Below, piece by piece: positions 7,825-16,272 of a stretch of DNA of 41,919 nucleotides. The stretch's first letter is position 1. The number at the start of each line of letters is the position of its first letter. A model generated the notes under the pieces. The model was given only the letters and a program-made list of their open reading frames with translations. It was not told the origin of the DNA and searched no databases. The translations under genes were made by a program, and so were the position numbers. The DNA is taken from contig CAMFHP010000071.1 of the NCBI GenBank assembly GCA_945952225.1, forward strand, positions 1-41,919, in the 5' to 3' direction. Origin of the DNA: an uncultured Myxococcaceae bacterium (GTDB lineage Bacteria; Myxococcota_A; Polyangia; Polyangiales; Ga0077539).

Positions 7825-9106
7825 CCTTCGCGCGGTAGACCCACGCGGTCACCGCGAGCACCGCGGCCCACACGCCCACGATCGCGGGCGATCCGACGCC
7901 CACCGACACCGCCGACACCGCCGTGAGCACCAGCGCCACGCGCGCGGGCCACGGGTGCAGCGGCGCACGGAACGGCCGTTCGAGCGCGGGCTCCGTGTGT
8001 CGCAGACGGATCACCGCGGCCATGCTCACGCCGTAGACCCCGAGGGCGCCGAGCACCGAGAGCGTGATGAGCGCGTCGGTCTTGCCCGAGAGCGTCGCCA
8101 CCGCGCCCACCACGGCCGTCGCCGCGATGGACCCGAGGGGCGTGCGGAGCGTCGGGTGAAGCCGCGCGAGCGCAGGCGGCACGATCGACTCGCGCGCGAG
8201 GGCGTAGAGCTGCCGCGACGCGCCCATCACGATGCCGTGAAACGACGCGATGAGCCCGAGGAGCCCGAGGTACACCATGAGGTGCGTCATCGGATGGCCC
8301 GGTGAGAGCACCGTCGCGAGGGCGCGGGGCAGGGGAGAGTCGTCTTCGACGAGCGCGCGCCAGGGCATGACCCCGGTGGTGCACACGAGCGTGCCGAGCG
8401 CGAGGGTCACCAGCGTCGCGATGCCCGCGAGGTAGCCGCGGGGAATGTCGCGCTTCGGATCGCGCACCTCTTCGGCGCTCATCGCGACGCCTTCGAGGCC
8501 CAGGTAGAACCAGATCGCGAAGGGGATCGCCGCGAACACGCCCGTCGCACCCTCGGGAAACATCGGCTGCGCGGTGATGCGCGCGAGGGAGACGTGCGGA
8601 CCCGTGAGCGTGAAGAAGAGACCGAGTTCGAAGGTCGCGAGCGCGGTGACCAGAAGTTCGAAGGTCGCCGCGATGGAGACCCCCAGCGCGTTGATCGCGC
8701 CGAAGAGCACGAAGGCCCCGACGGCCACGGTGTTCACGCCCGCCGCGGGCACGCGAAAGTGCACGTACGACCCGATGGCGCGCGCGATGGCGGGCGGCGC
8801 GAAGAGGAACTCCAGCAGCGTCGAGACCGCCGCGAACCACGCGCCCCACGGACCGAACGCGCGCCGCGCGAACGCGAAGGGACCGCCCGCGTGGGGGATC
8901 GCCGTGGAGAGCTCGGTGTAGCTGAAGATGAAGCAGACGTAGAGCGCGGTGACCATCAGCGTGGCGAGGCCCATGCCCACGGGGCCGCCGCGCGCGAGGC
9001 CGTAGTTCCACCCGAAGTAGTCGCCGGAGATGACCATGCCCACGGCGATGGCCCAGAGGTGCACCGGGCCGAGGGTGCGCGGGAGCGCGTCGCCGGGGGC
9101 GCTCAC
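7811..9106 (-). CDS. eat: Ethanolamine permease (APC superfamily)
   Basis: Predicted inner-membrane amine/proton symporter importing ethanolamine, 431 aa, with about 12 hydrophobic helices. The N-terminal region (LWAIAVGMVISGDYFGWNYG) and the ELSTAIPHAGGPFAFARRAFG stretch, read as ELSTAIPHAGGP plus FAFARRAFG, are typical of the ethanolamine permease branch of the APC superfamily. It is the last gene of the eutB-eutC-eutL-eat operon. It starts with GTG at 9106, 1 nt after the eutL stop, implying translational coupling. Context with eutBC makes ethanolamine the likely substrate. Confidence 0.88.
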   Translation of the reverse strand: MSAPGDALPRTLGPVHLWAIAVGMVISGDYFGWNYGLARGGPVGMGLATLMVTALYVCFIFSYTELSTAIPHAGGPFAFARRAFGPWGAWFAAVSTLLEFLFAPPAIARAIGSYVHFRVPAAGVNTVAVGAFVLFGAINALGVSIAATFELLVTALATFELGLFFTLTGPHVSLARITAQPMFPEGATGVFAAIPFAIWFYLGLEGVAMSAEEVRDPKRDIPRGYLAGIATLVTLALGTLVCTTGVMPWRALVEDDSPLPRALATVLSPGHPMTHLMVYLGLLGLIASFHGIVMGASRQLYALARESIVPPALARLHPTLRTPLGSIAATAVVGAVATLSGKTDALITLSVLGALGVYGVSMAAVIRLRHTEPALERPFRAPLHPWPARVALVLTAVSAVSVGVGSPAIVGVWAAVLAVTAWVYRAKVIGP

Positions 9107-9107
9107 G

Positions 9108-9779
9108 TCACGCCCTGTGCGGCGCGGTGGAGACGTCGATCACGGCGTCGGCGAAGGCCCGCGCGGCGGCCTCGACGGCGTCGAGGGGGCCGGTGACGTA
9201 GCAGCCCGCGAAGTTGGTCTCCGTGGGCGGGCCGAAGAAGCGCTGGAGCGAGACGTTGGCGGCCTTGAGCGCCGCGTCGACGCCCACGAGCGCCTCGACG
9301 GGCGGCGCGATGAGATAGCCCAGCGCGCTGCCGGGCTGCACCGAGGCCTGCGCCGCGAGGTAGCGCCCCACGCTCGGAATCACCGTGGGAAACACCGTCA
9401 CCCCCGTGTCGCCCACGGCGAAGAACGCGAAGAGGTGTTCGAGCGCGAACTGCACCGCGCGCACCCCGTGTTCGACGCTCTCGGGCTCGTCGCCCGCGAG
9501 CACGCCGAGGATCTCGCCCGACAGCGGTCCTGACCCGTGCGCGCTGCCTGCGTAGAAGCTCTTCGCGTAGATCACCTCGACGTCGGCGATCTTCGTCGCG
9601 TGGTCGAGGGCCGCGTAGAGCGCGTCGTCCTGATCGCAGGTGAGCAGGGCGAGGGAGCGCCCCTTCGCCGTCGCGGGCAGTCCGAGCGCCGCGCAGAGCC
9701 GCGCGTCGGCGTGCGGCAGTCGTCGCGCCGCGCGCAGCGACGCAGGGAGCCTCTTGAGCGTGGTCATCGCCGTCCCCAT
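9108..9779 (-). CDS. eutL: EutL-type trimeric microcompartment shell protein (BMC-T)
   Basis: 223 aa, close to the usual EutL length (~219). EutL is a tandem bacterial-microcompartment-domain protein that forms pseudohexameric trimers with a gated central pore in the ethanolamine compartment shell. Diagnostic segments are TVFPTVIPSVGRYLAAQAS, GSALGYLIAPPVEALVGVDA and RFFGPPTETNFAGCYVTG. The gene lies between eutC and eat. Its start overlaps the eutC end by 16 bp (ATG 9779; a second ATG at 9767 is possible). No hexameric (EutM/EutS/EutK-like) or pentameric (EutN-like) shell gene is present in the window, which is unusual for a compartment-forming locus. Confidence 0.9.
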   Translation of the reverse strand: MGTAMTTLKRLPASLRAARRLPHADARLCAALGLPATAKGRSLALLTCDQDDALYAALDHATKIADVEVIYAKSFYAGSAHGSGPLSGEILGVLAGDEPESVEHGVRAVQFALEHLFAFFAVGDTGVTVFPTVIPSVGRYLAAQASVQPGSALGYLIAPPVEALVGVDAALKAANVSLQRFFGPPTETNFAGCYVTGPLDAVEAAARAFADAVIDVSTAPHRA

Positions 9780-10645
9780 CCGAGCCCGAGGGCGACGCCG
9801 CCGACGCCGCGTTCGAGCCCCCGCTGTACGATCGTCACGGTCTGCGCCGCGGCCTCGTCGGGCGCGATGCCCACGGGCCGCACGTTCGAGATGCAGTTCT
9901 TCTCGGCGTTGTCTTGATCGAGCTTCGGCGCCACGGCGATGTACACCGACAGCGAGTCGCCGGCGCCGAGTCCGGGGCGCTCTCCGACGAGCATCACCGA
10001 GGCGCGCGCGCCCGTGAGCACGCCGATCTCGTCGGCCACGCCGATGCGCGCGTACTTCACGAAGAAGTCGACGCCGGTGCGAAGCCGCGCCGCCGCGAGC
10101 CTGCGCTTGAGGGCCGCGAGCGTGGCCGGTGCGTTCGTCACGATGGCGTTGGGCGAGAGCCCGTCGCCCACCACGAGCTGCACGTCGGGACGCGTGCGCG
10201 CGTGCACCTCGACCGCCGCGCGCGAGAGCTCGTCGAGGCGCCGTCCCTGATTGGGAAAGAGCAGGTACTCGTGGCGGTCACGGCACCGCGTCACGAGGGG
10301 CACGAGGCCGTTCTGCGTGGGCCAGTCGGCGGGCACCTCGCTGTGCACGGCGTCGCGCGCGTCGGCGCTCCCCTCGCGCTGGCGGAGGTACTGGTCGGTG
10401 CGAAAGCGATTGCCCGCGCGGCCCACGGCGATCTCCGAGGGCGTGAGCGCCACGAGCTTCGGGAGCATGGCCTCGTAGACCGGGTTCTCGACCGAATGAA
10501 CGGGCCGCGGGCTCGCGGTGCAGGCGTGTCCCTCGTCGCCGCCGCAGGGCGCGCTGGCCGTCACCGCGGGCGGCGGAAGCTCCTCGGCGAGCTGGCGGAT
10601 CACCGCCGCGACGATCGCGTCGAGCGTGGGATCGTCGACCTTCAC
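9764..10645 (-). CDS. eutC: Ethanolamine ammonia-lyase small subunit
   Basis: 293 aa, matching the family's ~295. Together with EutB it forms the adenosylcobalamin-dependent lyase that converts ethanolamine to acetaldehyde and ammonia; EutC contributes to the cobalamin-binding interface. Family segments include ARTRPDVQLVVGDGLSPNAI, SVMLVGERPGLGAGDSLSVY and NCISNVRPVGI. The N-terminal ~60 residues (Pro/Ala-rich with CGGDEGHAC) vary in the family. GTG 10645 overlaps the eutB stop as GTGA, so translation is coupled. There is no eutA reactivase or eutE dehydrogenase nearby. Confidence 0.93.
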   Translation of the reverse strand: MKVDDPTLDAIVAAVIRQLAEELPPPAVTASAPCGGDEGHACTASPRPVHSVENPVYEAMLPKLVALTPSEIAVGRAGNRFRTDQYLRQREGSADARDAVHSEVPADWPTQNGLVPLVTRCRDRHEYLLFPNQGRRLDELSRAAVEVHARTRPDVQLVVGDGLSPNAIVTNAPATLAALKRRLAAARLRTGVDFFVKYARIGVADEIGVLTGARASVMLVGERPGLGAGDSLSVYIAVAPKLDQDNAEKNCISNVRPVGIAPDEAAAQTVTIVQRGLERGVGGVALGLGWGRR

Positions 10646-12054
10646 AGGCGCCTCCCCGCGGTGCCGAAGACCACCTCGCGCACGTCTTCGCGACGGAGAA
10701 ACTGCGACGGGTCTCCGGCCTTCTCGGTGAGCGCGCCGCCGCGCCAGAGGCCCACCCGTTCGAGCCACGCTTCGAACTCCGGCGCGGGTCGCAGGCCGTA
10801 GATCTCGCGCAGCGTCGCGTTGTTGTGAAACGACGTGGTCTCGTAGTTGAGCATCACGTCGTCGCCCACGGGAATGCCCATGAGGTAGTTCACCCCCGCC
10901 GACGCGAGGAGCATCTCCAGCGCCTCGACGTCGTTCTGGTCGCACTCGGCGTGGTTGGTGAAGCACGCATCGCAGCCCATCGAGAGCCCCGAGAGCTTGC
11001 CCATGAAGTGGTCTTCGAGCCCCGCGCGCAGGATCTGCTTGCCGTCGTAGAGGTACTCGGGGCCGATGAACCCCACGACCGAGTTCACCAGAAAGGGCTT
11101 GTAGCGCCGCGCGAGACCGTAGGCGCGGGCCTCCATCGTGAGCTGGTCGGTGCCGTGGTGCGCGTTGGCCGAGAGGGCCGTGCCCTGGCCCGTTTCGAAG
11201 TACATCACGTTGGGCCCGGTGGCCGTGCCGCGCGCGCGGGTCATGGCCCAGGCCTCGTCGAGCAGCGCGACGGTGACCCCGAAGTTCCGGTTGGCCCCCT
11301 CGGAGCCCGCGATCGACTGGAAGCACAGGTCGAGCGGCGCGCCGCGCTCCATCGCCTGCATCTGGATGGTGACGTGCGAGAGCACGCAGTTCTGCGTGGG
11401 CGCGCCGAGGCGCGTGAGCAGGGCCTTCGTGCGCTGGAGGATCTCCACCGTCGACTCGACGGTCTCCGTCGACGGGTTCACGCCGATGACCGCGTCGCCG
11501 TTGCCGAACGAGAGCCCGTCGAGCACCACCGCGAGGATGCCTTCGACGGAGTCGCGCGGATGGTTGGGCTGGAGCCGCGACGCGATGCGCCCTTCGAGTC
11601 CGAGGGTGTTGTTGCAGCGCGCGACCACGCGGATCTTCTTCGCGGCAGACACGAGGTCCATGTTCGACATGAGCTTCGTGACGCCCGCGACCATCTCGGG
11701 CGTGAGGCCCGGCGACACCGCGAGCAAATCATCGCCCGTGGTGCGCGTGTCGAGGATCCACTCGCGCACCTCGCCCAGCGAGCGTCCCTTGAGCCGTCGC
11801 CGCGCGCTCGCGTCGCACGCGTCGACGCACACGCGCGTCACCTCATCGCGCTCGTACGGAACGCTCGGATGTTCGTACAGATCGTCGAGGGTGAGCTGCG
11901 ACAGCACGCGCTTGGCGGCCACGCGCTCGCGCTCGCTCGACGCGGTGAGTCCGGCCTGCACGTCGCCCGATCGGAGCTCGTTGGCCTTGTTCATCACCTC
12001 CTTCACCGAGGAGAACGTGAACGAGCGGCCGAAGACGCAGGCGCTGAGCTTCAT
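10642..12054 (-). CDS. eutB: Ethanolamine ammonia-lyase large subunit
   Basis: 470-aa catalytic TIM-barrel subunit of the B12-dependent lyase. The start MKLSACVFG aligns with the enteric EutB start. Conserved segments include KANELRSGDVQAGLTA, SFGNGDAVIGVNPSTETVES (here 20 residues), MYFETGQGTALSANAHHG, FMGKLSGLSMGCDACFTNHA and MLNYETTSFHNNATLRE. It is the first gene of the minus-strand eut operon. ATG 12054 is preferred over the in-frame ATG at 12069 because it matches the family start. The long open frame upstream of this is antisense shadow of the neighbouring membrane gene. No adenosylcobalamin riboswitch is recognisable in the short upstream gap. Confidence 0.95.
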   Translation of the reverse strand: MKLSACVFGRSFTFSSVKEVMNKANELRSGDVQAGLTASSERERVAAKRVLSQLTLDDLYEHPSVPYERDEVTRVCVDACDASARRRLKGRSLGEVREWILDTRTTGDDLLAVSPGLTPEMVAGVTKLMSNMDLVSAAKKIRVVARCNNTLGLEGRIASRLQPNHPRDSVEGILAVVLDGLSFGNGDAVIGVNPSTETVESTVEILQRTKALLTRLGAPTQNCVLSHVTIQMQAMERGAPLDLCFQSIAGSEGANRNFGVTVALLDEAWAMTRARGTATGPNVMYFETGQGTALSANAHHGTDQLTMEARAYGLARRYKPFLVNSVVGFIGPEYLYDGKQILRAGLEDHFMGKLSGLSMGCDACFTNHAECDQNDVEALEMLLASAGVNYLMGIPVGDDVMLNYETTSFHNNATLREIYGLRPAPEFEAWLERVGLWRGGALTEKAGDPSQFLRREDVREVVFGTAGRRL

Positions 12055-12110
12055 CGCACGGGTGCGCATTGGTATCCCGAAACCCCCGCCCGACACCAGC
12101 GCTCCGCGCG
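12055..12110 (-). promoter_or_regulatory. Short leader/promoter region of the eut operon
   Basis: Only 56 bp separate eutB from the upstream same-strand gene. On the minus strand CGGGATACC (12079-12071) lies 16 nt before the eutB ATG, resembling the GATAC boxes before the genes at 6327, 24417 and 36936. The region is too short for a cobalamin riboswitch. Read-through from the glycosyltransferase genes is also possible. Confidence 0.3.
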
Positions 12111-13370
12111 CTACCGCCGCCGCGCCCGCGAGGCCGCGTAGAGGTCTGCCGCAAGGCCTCCGCCGAGCATCGCGGCGTTCACCGCCACGGGCCACCACGC
12201 CGGCGCCCAGCGCCCCGCGGACTGATACCCGTCGATCACCTCGTAGCTCAGGGGGAGCGCCGCGGTGATCGCGAGGGCCGTGTAGCCCGGGGCGAGCGCC
12301 GCCGCCGCCGCGAGGGGCGCGCCGTACCACGGGTACATCACCGGGCTCGCGGCCACCTGCACGGTCAACGCATCGCGCGCCACGGCGCCCACCGATCGAC
12401 GGAGCGAAGCCAGCGTCACACCGAGCAAGGCCGCGAGCGCGAGGCCCACACGAATGGCCCCGTGCTCCTCGGAGAAGTGATGGTAGAGCGCGCTCCACAG
12501 GGGCGACGCGAAGGACCAGTTCTCCGCCATGTTGGGCAGCGACCCGAAGGCCGTGAGCCCTATCCCCTCGGCGACGGCCATGGTGAGCGCGACGGGCGCC
12601 ATCGCGAGCGCGCCGTACCAGACCATGCGCCGTGAACGCAGCGCGAGGGCCATCGTCACGAAGACGGGCAGCAGCTTCACCGACACCGCGACGCCCGCGC
12701 ACAGCGCCGAGTGCGCGAGACGACGGCGCGCGAGTAGCACCACCGCGGCCACCACGAAGAGCACGGAGAAGCTCTCCAGGTGTGCGCCGATGCCCGCTTC
12801 GAAGATCAGCACCGGCGACCACGCGGCGAGCACGAGGTCGTGGGCGCGCGGCGTGTCGCGGAGGTGCCTCGCGACGAGGTACGCGGTGAGCGACGAGGCC
12901 GCGGCGCAGAGGAGCTTCCACGCGAGGAGCGCGTGCGTGTGCGCGAGGGCCGCGAGGGCGAAGAGCGCGAGGCCCGTAGGGGGATAACAGGTCGAGACGT
13001 CGAGGTGATCGAGGGGCAGCGGAACCGTCGCGCGCACCGCGTCGAGCGCGGGGTCGAGGGGCGTGTGCGCGTAGGGATCGTGGCCCGCGAGCAGCACGGC
13101 GCCGTCCCAGAGGTAGCGCTGCACGTCGGTGGTGGTGAAGGGCGCCACGGGGACCATCACCGCGCGCATCGCGAGGCCCGCCCACAGCGCGACGCGGAGC
13201 TCGGCGGGCGATCGCAGCGTGCGCCACGCGGTGAGCATCAGCGCGGTGAGCGCGAGGTGCGCGGCGAGGTAGGGGAGCGCGCGGTGTCCTGCGGGCTGCG
13301 CGGCGGCGAGGTGCACGCCGAGCGACACCGCCAGCGCGGCGAACGAGAGGGCGAGGGCGCGGACGGTCAC
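12111..13370 (-). CDS. Polytopic membrane glycosyltransferase (GT-C fold, GT87/mannosyltransferase-like)
   Basis: 419 aa with about 10-12 hydrophobic helices. The first periplasmic loop contains TTDVQRYLWDGAVLLAGHDP, a D-x-x-R-Y-x-W-D-G pattern typical of GT-C enzymes that take sugars from polyprenyl-phosphate donors. A second loop has the YPPTG motif common in this group. GTG 13370 overlaps the stop of the upstream GT2 gene as GTGA. The GT2 gene probably makes the lipid-linked sugar donor and this protein uses it outside the membrane; this is a standard pairing, inferred here. The acceptor glycan is unknown. Confidence 0.8.
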   Translation of the reverse strand: MTVRALALSFAALAVSLGVHLAAAQPAGHRALPYLAAHLALTALMLTAWRTLRSPAELRVALWAGLAMRAVMVPVAPFTTTDVQRYLWDGAVLLAGHDPYAHTPLDPALDAVRATVPLPLDHLDVSTCYPPTGLALFALAALAHTHALLAWKLLCAAASSLTAYLVARHLRDTPRAHDLVLAAWSPVLIFEAGIGAHLESFSVLFVVAAVVLLARRRLAHSALCAGVAVSVKLLPVFVTMALALRSRRMVWYGALAMAPVALTMAVAEGIGLTAFGSLPNMAENWSFASPLWSALYHHFSEEHGAIRVGLALAALLGVTLASLRRSVGAVARDALTVQVAASPVMYPWYGAPLAAAAALAPGYTALAITAALPLSYEVIDGYQSAGRWAPAWWPVAVNAAMLGGGLAADLYAASRARRR

Positions 13371-14083
13371 CGCGGGTCCCACGCGGGACCGAGCGCGGCG
13401 CCGCGGAGCCACGCGAGAATGGCCTTCGAGGCGTTCAGCGAGCCGCGGAGCGTGCCGCCGACCTTGGGGCGTCCACCGCGTCGACTGCGCCACGTGACGG
13501 GCACCTCGTCGATGCGCAGTCCGAGGCGCGCGGCCTTGATCTGCATCTCCAGCGTCCACCCCCAGGTGCGGTCGCGCATGGGCAGGGCGCGCATCGCGTC
13601 ACGCGTGATCGCGCGGAACGGACCGAGGTCGGTCACCCGTTCGCCGAAGCGCAGCGTGAGCCCCGCGGTCGCCACGAGGTTGCCCACGCGTTGAAACGTG
13701 GGCATCGCGCCGGGCTCGATGTGTCCGCGAAAGCGCGAGCCGATCACCAGGTCGGCGCGCCCTGCGGCGAGGGGCGCAAGCAGCCGCGGGAGCTCGCGCG
13801 GATCGTCGCTCCCGTCCCCGACGAGGAAGGCCACCGCGTCGCCGTCGTCGGGCAGCGAGGCGAGGGCCGCGAGGCACGCCGCGCCGTAGCCCGGTGAAGC
13901 TTCGCGCACCACGTGGGCACCGGCCTCGCGCGCACGGTCGCCGGTGCCGTCGCGCGAGCCGTTGTCGGCCACCACGATGCGCCGCACGAGGCCCGCGGGA
14001 ATCTCCCGCACCACCGACGCGATGGTCTCGGCCTCGTCGTACGCGGGGATGATCACATCGACCACGAAGGGACGCTCGGTCAT
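13367..14083 (-). CDS. GT2 family glycosyltransferase (dolichol/polyprenyl-phosphate sugar synthase-like)
   Basis: 238-aa cytosolic GT-A enzyme. The N-terminus VDVIIPAYDEAETI is the nucleotide-sugar-binding start of the family. VADNGSRDGTGDRAREAG follows, then the acidic metal motif VGDGSDDP near residue 90, and FRAITRDAM and EMQIKAARLGLRIDEVPV typical of DPM1-like enzymes. It has no C-terminal membrane helices, so the product is probably a polyprenyl-phosphate sugar handed to the downstream membrane glycosyltransferase. It is first of a two-gene operon, with a good promoter 12 nt before its ATG. Confidence 0.88.
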   Translation of the reverse strand: MTERPFVVDVIIPAYDEAETIASVVREIPAGLVRRIVVADNGSRDGTGDRAREAGAHVVREASPGYGAACLAALASLPDDGDAVAFLVGDGSDDPRELPRLLAPLAAGRADLVIGSRFRGHIEPGAMPTFQRVGNLVATAGLTLRFGERVTDLGPFRAITRDAMRALPMRDRTWGWTLEMQIKAARLGLRIDEVPVTWRSRRGGRPKVGGTLRGSLNASKAILAWLRGAALGPAWDPR

Positions 14084-14095
14084 GGGGGGTGAAGC

Positions 14096-14124
14096 GCTCT
14101 ACGCCGCGGGTCGCGAGGTGGCAA
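14096..14124 (-). promoter_or_regulatory. Candidate sigma70-type promoter of the GT2 gene
   Basis: Minus strand: TTGCCA (14124-14119), a 17-bp spacer, and TAGAGC (14101-14096). The -10 ends 12 nt before ATG 14083, so the transcript would have almost no leader. The arrangement matches the aminopeptidase promoter at 31962-31991. Confidence 0.45.
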
Positions 14125-14214
14125 CGGCGATGTCGAAGCGCGCGGCGAACGGTGCTTCAATGCGCGCCCCCTCTCGCATCGACCTCACCCCTTCACCCCG
14201 GAGAATCATCGGTC

Positions 14215-15069
14215 ATGGGATACGTGCTCGGAGTCATTGGCGGCAGCGGCCTCTACCAGATGCCGGGGCTCGATCAGGTCGAAGACGTGCGCGTCGAGAC
14301 GCCCTTCGGCGCGCCCTCCGACGCGATCGTGCGCGGGCGCCTCGGCGACACGACGATGCTCTTTCTGCCGCGTCACGGTCGCATGCATCAGCACCCGCCC
14401 TCGAAGGTGAACTACCGCGCGAACGTGTGGGCGCTGAAGTCGCTCGGCGCGACGCACGTGCTCTCGGTGTCGGCCGTGGGATCGCTCCGTGAAGAGGTCG
14501 CGCCGGGGCACATCGTGGTGCCCGATCAGTTCATCGACCGCACGGCGGGGCGCGTGTCGACCTTCTTCGACGAGTCGGTGGTGGCGCATGTCTCCATGGC
14601 CGATCCGGTGTGTCCCGCGATGGCGGAGGCCGTGACCCGTGCGGCCCGCACCACTGCGGCCACGGTGCACGCGGGTGGAACCTACGTGTGCATCGAGGGA
14701 CCGCGCTTCTCGACGCGCGCCGAGAGCCATCTGTTTCGCCAGTGGGGCGCCACGGTGATCGGCATGACCAACGTGCCCGAGGTGTTCCTCGCGCGCGAGG
14801 CCGAGCTGCCCTACGCGACGATGGCGCTCTCGACGGACTACGACTGCTGGCGCCCCCACGACTCGGTGGACGTGAACGACATCCTCGCGGTGCTCCACGC
14901 CAACGTGGCGCGCGCGCAGGAGGTGGTGCGCGCCCTCGCCGCCGACCTGCCCGATCCCGCGCAGAGCCCCGCCCACGGCGCGCTCCAGTACGCGGTGCTC
15001 ACGAAGCCCCAGGCCATCAGCCCGCAGGCCCGCGAGCGCTACGGGTTGCTCCTCGCGAAGTACCTCTGA
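14215..15069 (+). CDS. mtnP: S-methyl-5'-thioadenosine phosphorylase
   Basis: 284-aa PNP-family enzyme that splits methylthioadenosine (by-product of polyamine synthesis) into adenine and 5-methylthioribose-1-phosphate. Seen: the phosphate-binding GVIGGSGLYQM at the N-terminus, LPRHGRMHQHPPSKVNYRAN, SAVGSLREEVAPGHIVVPDQ (20 residues), CIEGPRFSTRAES, GMTNVPEVFLARE, and the base-specificity loop STDYDCW, whose Asp favours adenine over hypoxanthine. ATG 14215 has GGAGA about 10 nt upstream. It is divergent from the GT2 gene and ends 4 bp from the convergent next gene. Functionally it complements the DHS-like polyamine gene at 6327, though the two are not linked in an operon. Confidence 0.94.
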   Translation: MGYVLGVIGGSGLYQMPGLDQVEDVRVETPFGAPSDAIVRGRLGDTTMLFLPRHGRMHQHPPSKVNYRANVWALKSLGATHVLSVSAVGSLREEVAPGHIVVPDQFIDRTAGRVSTFFDESVVAHVSMADPVCPAMAEAVTRAARTTAATVHAGGTYVCIEGPRFSTRAESHLFRQWGATVIGMTNVPEVFLAREAELPYATMALSTDYDCWRPHDSVDVNDILAVLHANVARAQEVVRALAADLPDPAQSPAHGALQYAVLTKPQAISPQARERYGLLLAKYL

Positions 15070-15073
15070 CCGC

Positions 15074-16129
15074 TCACTTGTTCGAGCGTTCGAAGTGCGC
15101 CACGTCGATCATGACGGCGCACGCGAGGGCGAGGGGCTTCCACTTCGGGGCCGCGCTCGCGTCGAAGGTCACCTCGAAGTTGTCGGCGTCGGTGAGGGCT
15201 TCTTTGATGAGCCCCGACCACTTCTTCTGCACCAGCGCCACGCGCGAACCGCCCACCATCACCTCGAAGGTCCACGGGCGAAAGAACGGTCCGTGGATCT
15301 CTCCGAGCTGCGCGCCCGCCGCGTCGAAGATCTCGTAGCGCGTGGTGAACCACGTCCACCGCCGCACGATGCGGGCGAGGAGGTTGTTGTCGGCGTCGCG
15401 CACTTCGAGCTCGGGCAGGAACCACCGGAAGGGCCGGTAGAGCTTCATCGCGATGGTGCCGCGCCGCGTGTCTTCGACGAACGACGTGAAGGGCCTCCAC
15501 GGACCGAGAAAGAGCCGCAGGAGCGTCTCGCCGAGTCCGCTCGTCTGCTCCGACACGACGAAGGCCGCGCCGAGCCCGTTGCCGATCACGGTGTACGTGT
15601 TGGGCTGTTCGAATCCCGTGAGCGCTTCGAGCCACGAGCGGCGCTGCTTCACCGTGAGTCGGTTCAGGTCGCTGAAGCGCGTCGCGATCTGATCGAGGGA
15701 GGCGTCGGTGCGACCCGCGAGCGATGCGGTCTGCGGCGCGGAGAGCGACGACGCGAAGTGTTGTGGCTGCGCGTGCTGTGCTGCGCGGGCGACGCGCTCC
15801 GACGCGGCGAGCTCGCGCATGGTGCGGAGGTCGACGAGCGACGAGAGCACGCCCTGGCACGTCGGACACGTCGCGACCTTGAAGGGAAGCCCGCGGTGGT
15901 AGGGCATCTCGACGAGCGAGGTGTTCGCACACCGGAGGCAGGGCATCGACGTGGCCATCGCGAAGTCGTTCATCGCGTCGAGGGCCGGGAGGTCTTCGCG
16001 CGTGCCCACCATGCGCGCGAGCTCACCGCGGTCGAACCATGCGGCGCGACACGCGGTGCAGGTGTCGACGGTGAGTCCCTCTTCGGTGTTGAACGGGCCC
16101 ATCGGGGCGTGACAGCGGGGGCATTGCAT
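15074..16129 (-). CDS. Zinc-finger (TFIIB-type) plus phospholipid-scramblase-like protein
   Basis: 351 aa. The N-terminus has two Cys4 zinc modules: CPRCHAPMG...CTAC (residues ~3-28) with the DRGEL motif of the zf-TFIIB family, and CLRC...CPTC (~59-89). A linker leads to a C-terminal domain (~185-345) of the scramblase/Tubby-like superfamily: EDTRRGTIAMKLYRPFRWF, EVRDADNNLLARI, YEIFDAAGAQLGEIHGPF, and a hydrophobic end LACAVMIDV. Such proteins are poorly characterised; a membrane-associated cytoplasmic role is possible. It is convergent with mtnP (4-bp gap) and divergent from the acylphosphatase gene. Confidence 0.8.
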   Translation of the reverse strand: MQCPRCHAPMGPFNTEEGLTVDTCTACRAAWFDRGELARMVGTREDLPALDAMNDFAMATSMPCLRCANTSLVEMPYHRGLPFKVATCPTCQGVLSSLVDLRTMRELAASERVARAAQHAQPQHFASSLSAPQTASLAGRTDASLDQIATRFSDLNRLTVKQRRSWLEALTGFEQPNTYTVIGNGLGAAFVVSEQTSGLGETLLRLFLGPWRPFTSFVEDTRRGTIAMKLYRPFRWFLPELEVRDADNNLLARIVRRWTWFTTRYEIFDAAGAQLGEIHGPFFRPWTFEVMVGGSRVALVQKKWSGLIKEALTDADNFEVTFDASAAPKWKPLALACAVMIDVAHFERSNK

Positions 16130-16140
16130 CGGGGCGCGAA

Positions 16141-16154
16141 GCTATCACCAACCC
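16141..16154 (-). promoter_or_regulatory. Candidate -10 region of the zinc-finger/scramblase gene
   Basis: Minus strand GGTTGGTGATAGC, ending 11 nt before ATG 16129. Very similar in sequence and position to the element at 5067-5080. Confidence 0.3.
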
Positions 16155-16272
16155 TCGCGACGAGGCCGCGCAGGAACTTGCGAGCCCCGCGCAGACGGTG
16201 CTACCGACCCGTCTCCGTAAGAACGCACCCCACGCGAGAGAGAACGCACGGGGCGCGCGACGGAGCGGATCG

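Noticed and set aside
12055-12110. Possible cobalamin riboswitch before eutB
   Set aside because: The gap is only 56 bp and no B12-box-like sequence was seen.
10655-13227. EutB extended N-terminally to 861 residues
   Set aside because: The extra N-terminal ~390 residues are Arg/Ala-rich antisense-like sequence overlapping the membrane glycosyltransferase gene in another frame.
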